DNA of 64,000 nucleotides from Spirosoma endbachense (lineage in GTDB: Bacteria; Bacteroidota; Bacteroidia; Cytophagales; Spirosomataceae), in assembly GCF_010233585.1 (NCBI RefSeq), contig NZ_CP045997.1, positions 2,642,692 through 2,706,691 on the forward strand. Direction: 5' to 3'. Shown here piece after piece: positions 35,423-43,402 of the stretch. Both the position numbers and the translations under genes were made by a program. Below the pieces are notes generated by a model. The model was not told the DNA's origin, did no database searches, and was given only the letters and a program-made list of their open reading frames with translations. Position 1 is the stretch's first letter, and each line of letters opens with the position of its first letter.

Positions 35423-35494
35423 TTGTTCATAAACGCCCGCCAGTTCGGCGAATTATACTCCTCCCACGATCAATTCTACATTATTCATTACACA

Positions 35495-37036
35495 ATGCCC
35501 TATAAAACCTCTGAAATCGTTGATGCCGTTGTGATCGGAACTGGCGCGGGCGGTGCCCCTTTGCTGGCACGTCTGGCCCAAGCAGGTCTGAAAGTTGTGG
35601 CGCTTGAAGCGGGCAAACAATGGAATCCGGCTCATGATTTCCCAACCGATGAAAAGGCACAGGCTAAACTCTTCTGGAATGATGAGCGGCTAAGTGCTGG
35701 AAATGATCCAATCCCATTCGGAAGTAACAATTCCGGAACGGGCGTCGGTGGCTCTACGCTTCACTATACCGCTTACACTCCCCGCGCCCAACCCGACGAC
35801 CTCCGTATTCGAACGGAGTTTGGCGTGGGCGAAGACTGGCCTTTCAGTTTTGACCAGCTCGAACCGTACTACGACGAAGTCGAACAGTTTCTAGGTGTTT
35901 CGGGGCCATCACCTTACCCCTGGGGGCCTGCCCGTAAACAGGCTTATGCGTTAGGCCCACTGCCTGTCAATGGCGCAGGCCAGTTAATGGAGCGAGGTTG
36001 TAAGGAGGTAGGTATCAAGACATCCCCGGCGGCCAATGCGGCTTTATCGGCAGGTTATTATCAGGAGGGAGTCGGTCACCGACCGGCTTGTGCCAACCGT
36101 GGTTTCTGCCAGGCGGGGTGTAATATTGGGGCCAAAGCCAGCATGGACGTAACATATATCCCCCTGGCGGTTCATTACGGGGCCGAAATTCGGCCGGAAT
36201 GCTTCGTGACACAACTCGTCAAAAGTCCAGCTGGTATTCTAAGCGAGGTGGTTTATATGCGTAACGGGCAGGAAGAGCGACAACGGTGCCGGTTTGTATT
36301 TCTCTGCGCGGGAACGATTGAAACAGCGCGATTGCTGCTTCTGAATGACCTTGCCAACAGCAGCGGACAGGTTGGCCGAAACGTTATGGCCCATCCGGGT
36401 CTGCAAATATGGGGCGAATTTGATGAAGACATTCGACCATACAAGGGTATTCCCGGAGCTCTGATTTCGGAAGACATGCACCGACCAGCCGACGCTGATT
36501 TTGTTGGCGGTTATTTGCTTCAGTCCATCGGTGTCATGCCGGTTACGTACGTAAGCCAAATGGCACGGGGCAGGGGACTGTGGGGACAGGATCTTAAACG
36601 GGCAGCATTGGCTTACAATCACGTAGCTGGCATCAACATTCTGGGCGATTGCCTCCCCTACGACCACAATTATCTGGAATTATCGGACGAAAAAGACATC
36701 CGTGGACTACCCAAACCTCGTATTTACTTTTCGAACGGCGAAAGCGAAGAACGCATGACTGCCCATGCCAATAAGGTCATGCGGGCTATCTGGGGGGCTG
36801 CCGGAGCCAGAAATATCTGGGCTTTTCCCCGAAATGCACATGTCATTGGCACCTGTCGTATGGGCAATGACGCCAGCACGGCCGTTGTCAATGCCAATGG
36901 GCAATCGTTCGACATTCCGAACTTATATATCAGCGATAATTCAACATTTCCCAGCGCCCTCAGCGTCAATCCAGCACTAACTATTATGGCGCTGGCCCTC
37001 CGAACAGCAGATCGCTTTTTGGAGCAGTGGAAATAA
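35495..37036 (+). CDS. GMC family oxidoreductase (gluconate/sugar dehydrogenase large subunit-like)
   Basis: About 513 residues from the ATG at 35495. VIGTGAGGAPLLARLAQAGL is the FAD-binding motif, GSTLHYTAYTPR a flavin-contact loop, and HVIGTCRMG with the later LSVNPALTIMALALRTAD the catalytic C-terminal region, with the usual His. Together with the subunit 3 gene 72 bases upstream it should oxidise a sugar or polyol and pass electrons to the membrane. No cytochrome subunit gene is adjacent and there is no signal peptide. Confidence 0.92.
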   Translation: MPYKTSEIVDAVVIGTGAGGAPLLARLAQAGLKVVALEAGKQWNPAHDFPTDEKAQAKLFWNDERLSAGNDPIPFGSNNSGTGVGGSTLHYTAYTPRAQPDDLRIRTEFGVGEDWPFSFDQLEPYYDEVEQFLGVSGPSPYPWGPARKQAYALGPLPVNGAGQLMERGCKEVGIKTSPAANAALSAGYYQEGVGHRPACANRGFCQAGCNIGAKASMDVTYIPLAVHYGAEIRPECFVTQLVKSPAGILSEVVYMRNGQEERQRCRFVFLCAGTIETARLLLLNDLANSSGQVGRNVMAHPGLQIWGEFDEDIRPYKGIPGALISEDMHRPADADFVGGYLLQSIGVMPVTYVSQMARGRGLWGQDLKRAALAYNHVAGINILGDCLPYDHNYLELSDEKDIRGLPKPRIYFSNGESEERMTAHANKVMRAIWGAAGARNIWAFPRNAHVIGTCRMGNDASTAVVNANGQSFDIPNLYISDNSTFPSALSVNPALTIMALALRTADRFLEQWK

Positions 37037-37037
37037 G

Positions 37038-37087
37038 GCGGGAGGAAGCCCGCACCAGAGTATGACCAATTGTGGGCTTCCTCCCGC
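37038..37087. repeat. 17-bp stem-loop between the GMC and GH1-like genes
   Basis: Left arm 37038-37054 and right arm 37071-37087 pair over 17 bases with one G-U. It begins directly after the GMC stop codon and has no T-tract, so it may stabilise the upstream mRNA or be a dispersed repeat. Confidence 0.6.
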
Positions 37088-37098
37088 ACATCAACGTT

Positions 37099-38439
37099 AT
37101 GAAACAAAAAGGGTTTTTAGAAAACATTAGAAAGACGTTTGGTGACGGCAGCTACGAAGGCGACCAATTCGGCGGAGCTGGAGGTCACGATGGAAGCGGC
37201 CTGCCAATCGCCAATCCGAGTAATTTTATGTTCGCAACGGGCATCGAATGCTCGTATCCAACGATTCAGAATGGTACGGTTCGGCGCGATCAACTCCGCG
37301 AGTGTGGTCATTATGATCGTTGGCAGGAAGATTTGGGGCTCGTAAAAGAGATGGGTCTAAACGTATTGCGCTATGGCCTTCCCTACTACAGCATTCATCT
37401 GGGTCCGGGTAAATTCGACTGGACCTTTGCTGATCTGGCAATGGCCGAAATCAAACGACTCGGTATCATCCCCATTCTTGATCTGATGCACTTTGGCGTA
37501 CCGGATTGGGTTGGTGATTTTCAGAATCCCGAACTGCCCATTCATTTTGCTGAATATGCCGAAGCTGTTGCTAAGCGCTACCCGTGGGTTCGTTACTACA
37601 CACCTGTCAACGAGATTTACGTCACGGCCCGAATCAGTGGCAAAGATGGCGTCTGGAACGAGCAGCTTAAGACCGACAAAGGCTTTGTCACGGCGCTCAA
37701 ACACTGCGTAGCTGCCAGTATAATGGCAAATCAACAGATTGCCAAGCATCGAAATGATTGCGTTATTGTGCAGAGCGAAAGTGCCGAATATACGCATGAA
37801 CTCTGCGCAACGCCTTCTTTTCAAACCAATTTAGATAACGAACTTCGATTCCTGTCGCTCGATCTTCTATACGCCCATCCACCCTCCGCTACGGTAGCGA
37901 TGTATATGATGGATAACGGTCTTACCCGCGAAGAATACAACTGGTTTATGGCAGGCAAACCGCCTGGCTACCAGATTATGGGCAATGACTATTATGGTCG
38001 TAATGAGCGAATTAAACTTCCTGATGGCTCCATTAAAACGTCGATGGATGTGCTGGGATGGTACGAAATTACCAAAGATTATTACGAACGCTACCGGATG
38101 CCGGTCATGCATACGGAAACGAATGTGTTTGAAGCCGACCAGGCCCCAATCTGGCTGTATAAACAATGGGTTAGCGTGCTGCGAATGCGTCGGGACGGGG
38201 TACCGGTACTGGGGTTTACGTGGTATAGCCTGATCGATCAAATCGACTGGGATTCGCAATTGTCAGTCGTTAACAACAATGTCAACGCCTGCGGGCTATA
38301 TGACCTCAACCGCAAGCCCCGACCTGTGGCCGAAGCTTACAAAAGCCTGCTGAAAGAGTTTGGTCAGATTACGATCGTTCCATACAGCGAAATGCTTGAA
38401 ATAACCGATCAGCCAGCCAGACTCAAAACACAGGTTTAA
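37099..38439 (+). CDS. Glycoside hydrolase family 1-like beta-glycosidase
   Basis: About 446 residues from the ATG at 37099. The fold is a TIM barrel with the acid/base segment TPVNEIYVT (Glu after Asn, as in GH1 NEP) and the probable nucleophile in MHTETNVFE, where GH1 enzymes usually have TENG. Both glutamates are thus present but the nucleophile context is unusual, so this may be a divergent GH1 subgroup. There is no signal peptide. It is read after the GMC pair on the same strand, suggesting linked sugar metabolism. Confidence 0.8.
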   Translation: MKQKGFLENIRKTFGDGSYEGDQFGGAGGHDGSGLPIANPSNFMFATGIECSYPTIQNGTVRRDQLRECGHYDRWQEDLGLVKEMGLNVLRYGLPYYSIHLGPGKFDWTFADLAMAEIKRLGIIPILDLMHFGVPDWVGDFQNPELPIHFAEYAEAVAKRYPWVRYYTPVNEIYVTARISGKDGVWNEQLKTDKGFVTALKHCVAASIMANQQIAKHRNDCVIVQSESAEYTHELCATPSFQTNLDNELRFLSLDLLYAHPPSATVAMYMMDNGLTREEYNWFMAGKPPGYQIMGNDYYGRNERIKLPDGSIKTSMDVLGWYEITKDYYERYRMPVMHTETNVFEADQAPIWLYKQWVSVLRMRRDGVPVLGFTWYSLIDQIDWDSQLSVVNNNVNACGLYDLNRKPRPVAEAYKSLLKEFGQITIVPYSEMLEITDQPARLKTQV

Positions 38440-38461
38440 TAGTCAGATTCAGCCCGTTACA

Positions 38462-39241
38462 ATGCGTATTTCAGTCAATGATAACCAACTCAACGTTCTG
38501 GAACAGGGAAGCGGTTCGCTAACGCTTGTGTTCATGCACTATTTCGGCGGCTCTGCCCTCGAATGGCAGTCTGTGCTAAACAGCTTGTCTGTCCATTATC
38601 GCTGCGTAGCGGTCGATGTGCGCGGTCATGGTGATTCTGATGCACCGAATACGGGTTACTCCGTTGACAACATGGCCGACGATATTGCCGATTTGTTAGA
38701 GGTTTTACATATAACGGATTTCGTTCTGGTCGGCCATTCCATGAGCGGCAAAGTGGCGCTGGCACTGGCTGCTCGTCGGCCTTCTGGTCTCAGGTCGCTG
38801 ATACTCCTATCACCGTCTCCGCCCGTACCCGAGCCAATTCCTGACGACGAGCGTCAAAAATTGCTGGAAGGATACGGCAAGCGTTCATCGGCAGAGCAGA
38901 CGCTTAAGAATATTATAGCGGTATCAGTCTCAACGACAGTTCAGGAGCAGATTATTACTGACAACCTGCGGACATCAAAATCAGCCTGGAACGCCTGGCT
39001 TCTGGCGGGTAGTAAGGAGGACATTTCCGATCGTATGAATTTGATTCATGTTCCAGTCGCTATAATTGTCGGCACTGAAGATCGCGCGTTGCCGCCTGAT
39101 GTTCAGACCAGATTAGTAATACCTTTTCTAAAAAATGCCACGTTAGATACCATCGAAGGAGCTGGCCACTTGCTTCCCTGGGAGACTCCGGACACATTAG
39201 CGGATTTTATCCAGAAAAAATGCGCTTTGATTTGGCCATAA
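38462..39241 (+). CDS. Alpha/beta-fold hydrolase
   Basis: A 259-residue cytoplasmic protein. [10 protein letters not shown] is the strand-turn motif, VGHSMSG the nucleophile elbow with the catalytic Ser, [10 protein letters not shown] the acid turn and [11 protein letters not shown] the catalytic His. The oxyanion segment reads [11 protein letters not shown] instead of the common HGxxG. The substrate is unknown. It starts 22 bases after the GH1-like gene and ends 33 bases before the tRNA-Pro gene. Confidence 0.9.
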   Translation: MRISVNDNQLNVLEQGSGSLTLVFMHYFGGSALEWQSVLNSLSVHYRCVAVDVRGHGDSDAPNTGYSVDNMADDIADLLEVLHITDFVLVGHSMSGKVALALAARRPSGLRSLILLSPSPPVPEPIPDDERQKLLEGYGKRSSAEQTLKNIIAVSVSTTVQEQIITDNLRTSKSAWNAWLLAGSKEDISDRMNLIHVPVAIIVGTEDRALPPDVQTRLVIPFLKNATLDTIEGAGHLLPWETPDTLADFIQKKCALIWP

Positions 39242-39255
39242 TAAAACAATCGCTT

Positions 39256-39263
39256 TATCTTTG
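39256..39263 (+). promoter_or_regulatory. TAnnTTTG -7 promoter box for tRNA-Pro (and probably the trp leader)
   Basis: TATCTTTG matches the -7 box exactly, with a TTTG at 39231-39234, 21 bases upstream, as a -33 element. It lies 11 bases before the mature tRNA. No similar box is visible between the tRNA and the trp leader peptide. Confidence 0.65.
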
Positions 39264-39274
39264 TGGCCTCCCTT

Positions 39275-39348
39275 CGGGGTGTAGCGCAGCCTGGTAGCGT
39301 GCTACGTTCGGGACGTAGAGGTCGTGGGTTCGAATCCCGCCACCCCGA
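39275..39348 (+). tRNA. tRNA-Pro (anticodon CGG)
   Basis: A full cloverleaf folds: acceptor CGGGGTG/CACCCCG with discriminator A, a D arm with GCGC/GCGT, anticodon stem CTACG/CGTAG with loop TTCGGGA (anticodon CGG), variable loop AGGTC and a T arm GTGGG-TTCGAAT-CCCGC. The CCA end is not encoded. It reads CCG codons. The 3' end is only 45 bases from the trp leader peptide. Confidence 0.96.
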
Positions 39349-39393
39349 CAGCAGCAAGAATGTAACGTATCGAAAGCATACTCAAGACAAGCC

Positions 39394-39450
39394 ATGAATA
39401 ACTCGATTAACAACATGATTTGGTGGTGGCACTCTTCTCACTGGGGATGA
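39394..39450 (+). CDS. trpL: trp operon leader peptide (attenuator)
   Basis: An 18-codon ORF encodes MNNSINNMIWWWHSSHWG. Four of 18 residues are Trp, three of them consecutive (39421-39432), just where a Trp-starved ribosome should stall. The stop codon lies inside the antiterminator's 5' strand. It stands 117 bases before the trpE ATG. The peptide, the alternative RNA pairings and the terminator together form a classical ribosome-mediated attenuator; function is inferred from this arrangement. Confidence 0.88.
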   Translation: MNNSINNMIWWWHSSHWG

Positions 39451-39505
39451 GGGTTGCCGCTATTGTTGTTTATCAACAAATATAAGTAAGGCTCACCGTC
39501 ATCCC
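39444..39505 (+). promoter_or_regulatory. trp antiterminator pairing
   Basis: GGGATGA (39444-39450) pairs with TCATCCC (39499-39505), GGT (39452-39454) with ACC (39495-39497), and GCC (39456-39458) with GGC (39490-39492): 13 pairs with two small internal loops. A TTGTTG/CAACAA mini-hairpin (39463-39479) sits inside the loop. The pairing uses up the terminator's 5' arm, so the two structures exclude each other. Confidence 0.75.
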
Positions 39506-39519
39506 GGTGAGCTTTTTTT
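39491..39519 (+). terminator. trp attenuator terminator
   Basis: A perfect 8-bp stem GCTCACCG/CGGTGAGC (39491-39498 with 39505-39512) around a 6-base loop is followed by seven T (39513-39519). It ends 48 bases before the trpE ATG. Confidence 0.9.
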
Positions 39520-39567
39520 GTGCCCTAACTGTACCCAATTGAACAGCTTTTGACAAACCGATTAATT

Positions 39568-41004
39568 ATGGAGCCCATTACCTCAACCGCCTACCGGGTC
39601 ATTAGCCGCCACAAGCGGATGCTGGCCGACATTATCACGCCGGTTAGCATTTACCTACGCATTCGCGACCGCTTTCTGAATAGCATTCTGCTCGAAAGCT
39701 CCGACTATCACGGCAATGACAACAGTTTTTCCTATATCGCCTTTGATCCGGTTGCCCGATTTTCCTATGACGTCGGAAAGCTGACCGTCAAAATGCCGGG
39801 TGAAGACGAACAGACCCGTGAACTATCGGAACATAAAGACATGCTGGATGCGCTTCAGCAATTCAAGGATAGTTTTCAGCACGAGAAGGCTCCGTTTTCG
39901 TTCATTACCAATGGGCTGTTCGGCTACTTTGGCTATCCAGCAGTACAAAGCTTTGAGGACATTAGCCTTCATGCACCCATTCCAACAGAAAACCAGATTC
40001 CGGCAGCGGTTTTTATGGTTTACCGGTACGTGCTGGCTATCAATCACTTCAAAGACGAGCTGTATCTGTTTGAGCACAGCTATCTCAGTAACGGTGATAC
40101 GCAAACGGAGAGCACGCTCGATTACATCAGCGATTTGATCACGGGACGCAATTACCCAACCTATTCCTTTACGCCGGCTGGCCCCGAACAATCGAATTTT
40201 ACCGACGATCAGTTTCGGTCGGTTATTCAGAAAGGGAAAGACCATTGCCAGCGGGGCGATGTGTTCCAGATCGTTTTATCACGCCGTTTTTCGACACCCT
40301 TTGCGGGCGATGAGTTCAACGTCTACCGGGCCCTGCGATCACTGAACCCCTCCCCTTACCTCTTTTATTTCGATTACGGCAATTACAAACTCTTCGGCTC
40401 ATCACCCGAATCACAAATCGTCGTCAAAGACCGTAAGGCGACCATTTACCCCATCGCCGGTACTTTCCGGCGCACCGGCGACGATCTTCACGACGCCGAA
40501 CTGGCTCAGAAACTCTATGACGATCCCAAAGAATCGGCTGAGCATGTGATGCTGGTTGACCTTGCCCGCAATGATCTCAGTCGCAACTGTGATGTCGTAA
40601 AAGTTGAAACGTTTAAAGAGGTTCAGTACTATTCGCACGTCATTCACCTTGTCTCGAAAGTGGTTGGTAACCTAACCGAAACCGCCGATCCGCTCCAAAT
40701 CGTGGCCGAAACGTTTCCGGCCGGAACACTTTCGGGAGCCCCCAAACATATGGCGATGCAACTGATTGACCGTTACGAAAACCTAAGCCGGAGTTTTTAT
40801 TCGGGAAGTATTGGCTATATGGGTTTCGACGGTGAATTCAACCACTGTATCATGATCCGGACCTTTATGAGTAAAGACAATACGCTTTATTATCAGGCCG
40901 GTGCCGGAGTGGTTGCCAAGTCGGTCGTTGAAAGTGAACTACAGGAGGTACATAATAAACTGGCCGCGCTTCGGATGGCCATTGAACAGGCAAAAACACT
41001 TTAA
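39568..41004 (+). CDS. trpE: Anthranilate synthase component I
   Basis: About 478 residues from the ATG at 39568 (the frame is open from a TTG at 39550). It turns chorismate and ammonia into anthranilate. LLESSD at residues 41-46 is the LLES element that binds Trp in feedback-inhibited TrpE enzymes, so it should be allosterically controlled. GDVFQIVLSRRF, PIAGTFRRTGDD, FPAGTLSGAPK and AGAGVVAKSVVESE are the chorismate-binding motifs. It heads the trp operon behind the attenuator; trpG follows 58 bases later. Confidence 0.97.
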   Translation: MEPITSTAYRVISRHKRMLADIITPVSIYLRIRDRFLNSILLESSDYHGNDNSFSYIAFDPVARFSYDVGKLTVKMPGEDEQTRELSEHKDMLDALQQFKDSFQHEKAPFSFITNGLFGYFGYPAVQSFEDISLHAPIPTENQIPAAVFMVYRYVLAINHFKDELYLFEHSYLSNGDTQTESTLDYISDLITGRNYPTYSFTPAGPEQSNFTDDQFRSVIQKGKDHCQRGDVFQIVLSRRFSTPFAGDEFNVYRALRSLNPSPYLFYFDYGNYKLFGSSPESQIVVKDRKATIYPIAGTFRRTGDDLHDAELAQKLYDDPKESAEHVMLVDLARNDLSRNCDVVKVETFKEVQYYSHVIHLVSKVVGNLTETADPLQIVAETFPAGTLSGAPKHMAMQLIDRYENLSRSFYSGSIGYMGFDGEFNHCIMIRTFMSKDNTLYYQAGAGVVAKSVVESELQEVHNKLAALRMAIEQAKTL

Positions 41005-41062
41005 CCAATGAAGAATGTAGAATAAGTTCATTATATAAAATCTACTCTTCACGCTTAATCCC

Positions 41063-41629
41063 ATGAAACTTCTAGTCTTAGATAATTACGATTCCTTCAC
41101 CTACAATCTCGTGTATATTCTGCGGGAATTAGGCGAAAAGCCGGATGTGATTCGGAACAACAAGATCACCCTTGAGGAAGTCGGCCAGTATGACAAGATT
41201 CTGCTTTCACCAGGGCCGGGCATTCCATCTGAAGCGGGCATTATGCAGGATCTTGTAACCGAATATGGGCCAACCAAGAGCATTCTCGGCATATGCCTGG
41301 GCCATCAGGGTATTGGTGAGGCCTATGGTGCCCGGCTCGAAAACCTCGGCGATGTACTACATGGCGTCGCCCACCGCGCTACCGTAACCGATTCATCAGA
41401 GCGTCTCTTTACCGACATTCCCGATGTATTAACCGTAGGTCGTTACCATTCCTGGACCGTTGTTCCAGATTCAATGCCTGCCGATCTTCGGATCACAGCC
41501 CTAGATGAGTATGGTCGTGTAATGGGCCTGACACACATTCGTCACGACGTGAGAGGGCTTCAATTTCATCCAGAATCCGTTCTGACCGAGAACGGGGTGA
41601 AGATGATCGAGAACTGGCTGACTGCATGA
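41063..41629 (+). CDS. trpG: Anthranilate synthase component II (glutamine amidotransferase)
   Basis: A 188-residue class I amidotransferase that releases ammonia from glutamine for TrpE. DNYDSFTYNL opens the protein, LSPGPG is the oxyanion loop, GICLGHQ carries the nucleophile Cys78, and LQFHPES the His-Glu pair. Its stop codon overlaps the start of the next gene by 4 bases (ATGA), so that gene is translationally coupled to it. Confidence 0.96.
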   Translation: MKLLVLDNYDSFTYNLVYILRELGEKPDVIRNNKITLEEVGQYDKILLSPGPGIPSEAGIMQDLVTEYGPTKSILGICLGHQGIGEAYGARLENLGDVLHGVAHRATVTDSSERLFTDIPDVLTVGRYHSWTVVPDSMPADLRITALDEYGRVMGLTHIRHDVRGLQFHPESVLTENGVKMIENWLTA

Positions 41630-42309
41630 AACTGAACGAAATCGTTCCCTGGGGCCGAACACTGGATGAGTACCAGCGAATGTTTAACCTGACTGCCAGC
41701 GATTTGACAAAACGCATACTGGGAGTTGGTGATGGACCGGCCAGTTTCAATGCCGAAAGCGCAGCGGCTGGCCATTCGGTGGTTTCGATTGACCCGATCT
41801 ACACTTTTTCAGCAGAGGAGCTTGAAAAACGGATTAGCGATACGTACGGGACAGTAATTGAACAAATGCATAAAAATGCGGATCACTATAACTGGTCAGC
41901 TTTTCAAGATGTCGATCAACTGGGTCGTGAACGAATGAAGGCAATGAATCTATTTCTGAGCGATTACGAGCATGGAAAGCAACAGGGTCGCTACCTGTCG
42001 AATCAGTTGCCTAAACTGCCTTTTACGGATCAGTCGTTTGACTTGGTGTTGTGTTCGCATCTGCTTTTCCTGTATTCAGAACAGCTATCGGAAGCGTTTC
42101 ATCTGGAGTCAATATCCGAACTGAGTCGAATCGCCAGTGAAATCCGCATTTTTCCACTGATTTCGCTAACTGGAGAGCCATCGCCTTACCTGGATCGAGT
42201 TTCGGCCGCCTGTCTGGCCAACGGCATTCAGGTCGATATTATACCTGTTGATTATCATTTTCAAAAAGGAGCGTACCAAATGATGCGCCTAACCAAACGA
42301 GCGGATTAA
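41626..42309 (+). CDS. SAM-dependent methyltransferase-like protein inside the trp operon
   Basis: A 227-residue protein. ILGVGDGPASFNAESAAAGH followed by VVSIDPIY fits motifs I and II of class I methyltransferases (glycine-rich loop, then an acidic residue binding the SAM ribose), and LPFTDQSFDLVLCSHLLFLY fits motif IV/post-IV. The central DHYNWSAFQ region is its own. It is coupled to trpG by a 4-base overlap and followed 26 bases later by trpD. The substrate is unknown; no step of Trp synthesis needs a methyltransferase. Confidence 0.75.
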   Translation: MKLNEIVPWGRTLDEYQRMFNLTASDLTKRILGVGDGPASFNAESAAAGHSVVSIDPIYTFSAEELEKRISDTYGTVIEQMHKNADHYNWSAFQDVDQLGRERMKAMNLFLSDYEHGKQQGRYLSNQLPKLPFTDQSFDLVLCSHLLFLYSEQLSEAFHLESISELSRIASEIRIFPLISLTGEPSPYLDRVSAACLANGIQVDIIPVDYHFQKGAYQMMRLTKRAD

Positions 42310-42335
42310 TCGTTTTTCTCTTTTACCCCTGGTCT

Positions 42336-43322
42336 ATGAAAGCCATTCTAAACCACCTGTTTGAGTACAAATTCCTTACCAAAGACCAGGCCCGCGAAGT
42401 GCTGCTGGGTATTGGTCGGGGTGAATATAATCCGGCGCAAATCGCGTCGTTTCTGACTGTTTATATGATGCGAAGCCTTCGTCTGGAAGAACTGGAAGGC
42501 TTTCGGGACGCCATGCTTGAACTATGCCTTCCGGTCGATCTTGCGGCTTATGATCCCATGGATCTTTGCGGTACGGGAGGAGATGGCAAGGACACATTCA
42601 ACATATCGACCTTATCATCTTTTGTGGTTGCGGGCGCAGGTCAATGTGTGGCGAAGCATGGCAATCATGGCGTGTCATCGCTCGTTGGCTCATCAACCGT
42701 TATGGAACGGCTCGGTTACCAGTTTACCAACGATGTGGGTGAGTTGCAGCGCAAGATGGAAACAGCCGGTATTTGTTTTCTCCACGCGCCCCTGTTTCAC
42801 CCGGCTATGAAAAACGTGGCTCCTATTCGACGGGATCTGGGAGTAAAGACATTTTTCAATGTGCTGGGTCCAATGATTAATCCTGCAAGGCCTCAAAAAC
42901 AGCTCGTTGGCGTGTTTAACCTTGAATTGGCGCGATTATATGCGTACCTTTATCAGCAAACCGATAAGCGCTTTATGATACTCCATGCGCTCGACGGTTA
43001 CGATGAGATCTCGCTGACGGGTGCGTTTAAGGTCATCAGCAATCAGACAGAGCAGGTTCTTATGCCTGAGCACTTGGGAATGAGCACATTATCGCCTGAA
43101 TTGCTGGCAGGTGGGCAAACACTCGATGAGTCGGCACAGATATTCATGAATGTGCTTAACGATGAAGCGACAATAGCTCAGAAACAGGCTGTTCTGGCCA
43201 ATTCGGCGATGGCGTTGCTGGCGGCTGAGCAGGTTACTACGCGGGAAGACGCTGTAGCTATGGCTCGCGAATCGCTGGAAAGCAAACGGGCGTTGGCATG
43301 TTTTAAGAAATTGATAAACTAA
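42336..43322 (+). CDS. trpD: Anthranilate phosphoribosyltransferase
   Basis: A 328-residue enzyme joining anthranilate to PRPP. CGTGGDGKDTFNISTL is the PRPP/anthranilate signature, followed by KHGNHGVSSLVGSS and FHPAMKNVAPIRRDLGVKTFFN. Length is normal. It lies between the methyltransferase-like gene and trpC in the operon. Confidence 0.97.
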   Translation: MKAILNHLFEYKFLTKDQAREVLLGIGRGEYNPAQIASFLTVYMMRSLRLEELEGFRDAMLELCLPVDLAAYDPMDLCGTGGDGKDTFNISTLSSFVVAGAGQCVAKHGNHGVSSLVGSSTVMERLGYQFTNDVGELQRKMETAGICFLHAPLFHPAMKNVAPIRRDLGVKTFFNVLGPMINPARPQKQLVGVFNLELARLYAYLYQQTDKRFMILHALDGYDEISLTGAFKVISNQTEQVLMPEHLGMSTLSPELLAGGQTLDESAQIFMNVLNDEATIAQKQAVLANSAMALLAAEQVTTREDAVAMARESLESKRALACFKKLIN

Positions 43323-43402
43323 TTAGACGCAAGAGAAAAGCACACAGACAACCGACAGATGAGCTCGCCTTTCGTCCAGCGTCTTACGCCCTCTTACTCC
43401 AT

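Noticed and set aside
39103..39357. Minus-strand reading frame with [13 protein letters not shown], over the tRNA
   Set aside because: This is the well-known false frame produced by the antisense of a tRNA T arm; the tRNA-Pro gene explains it.
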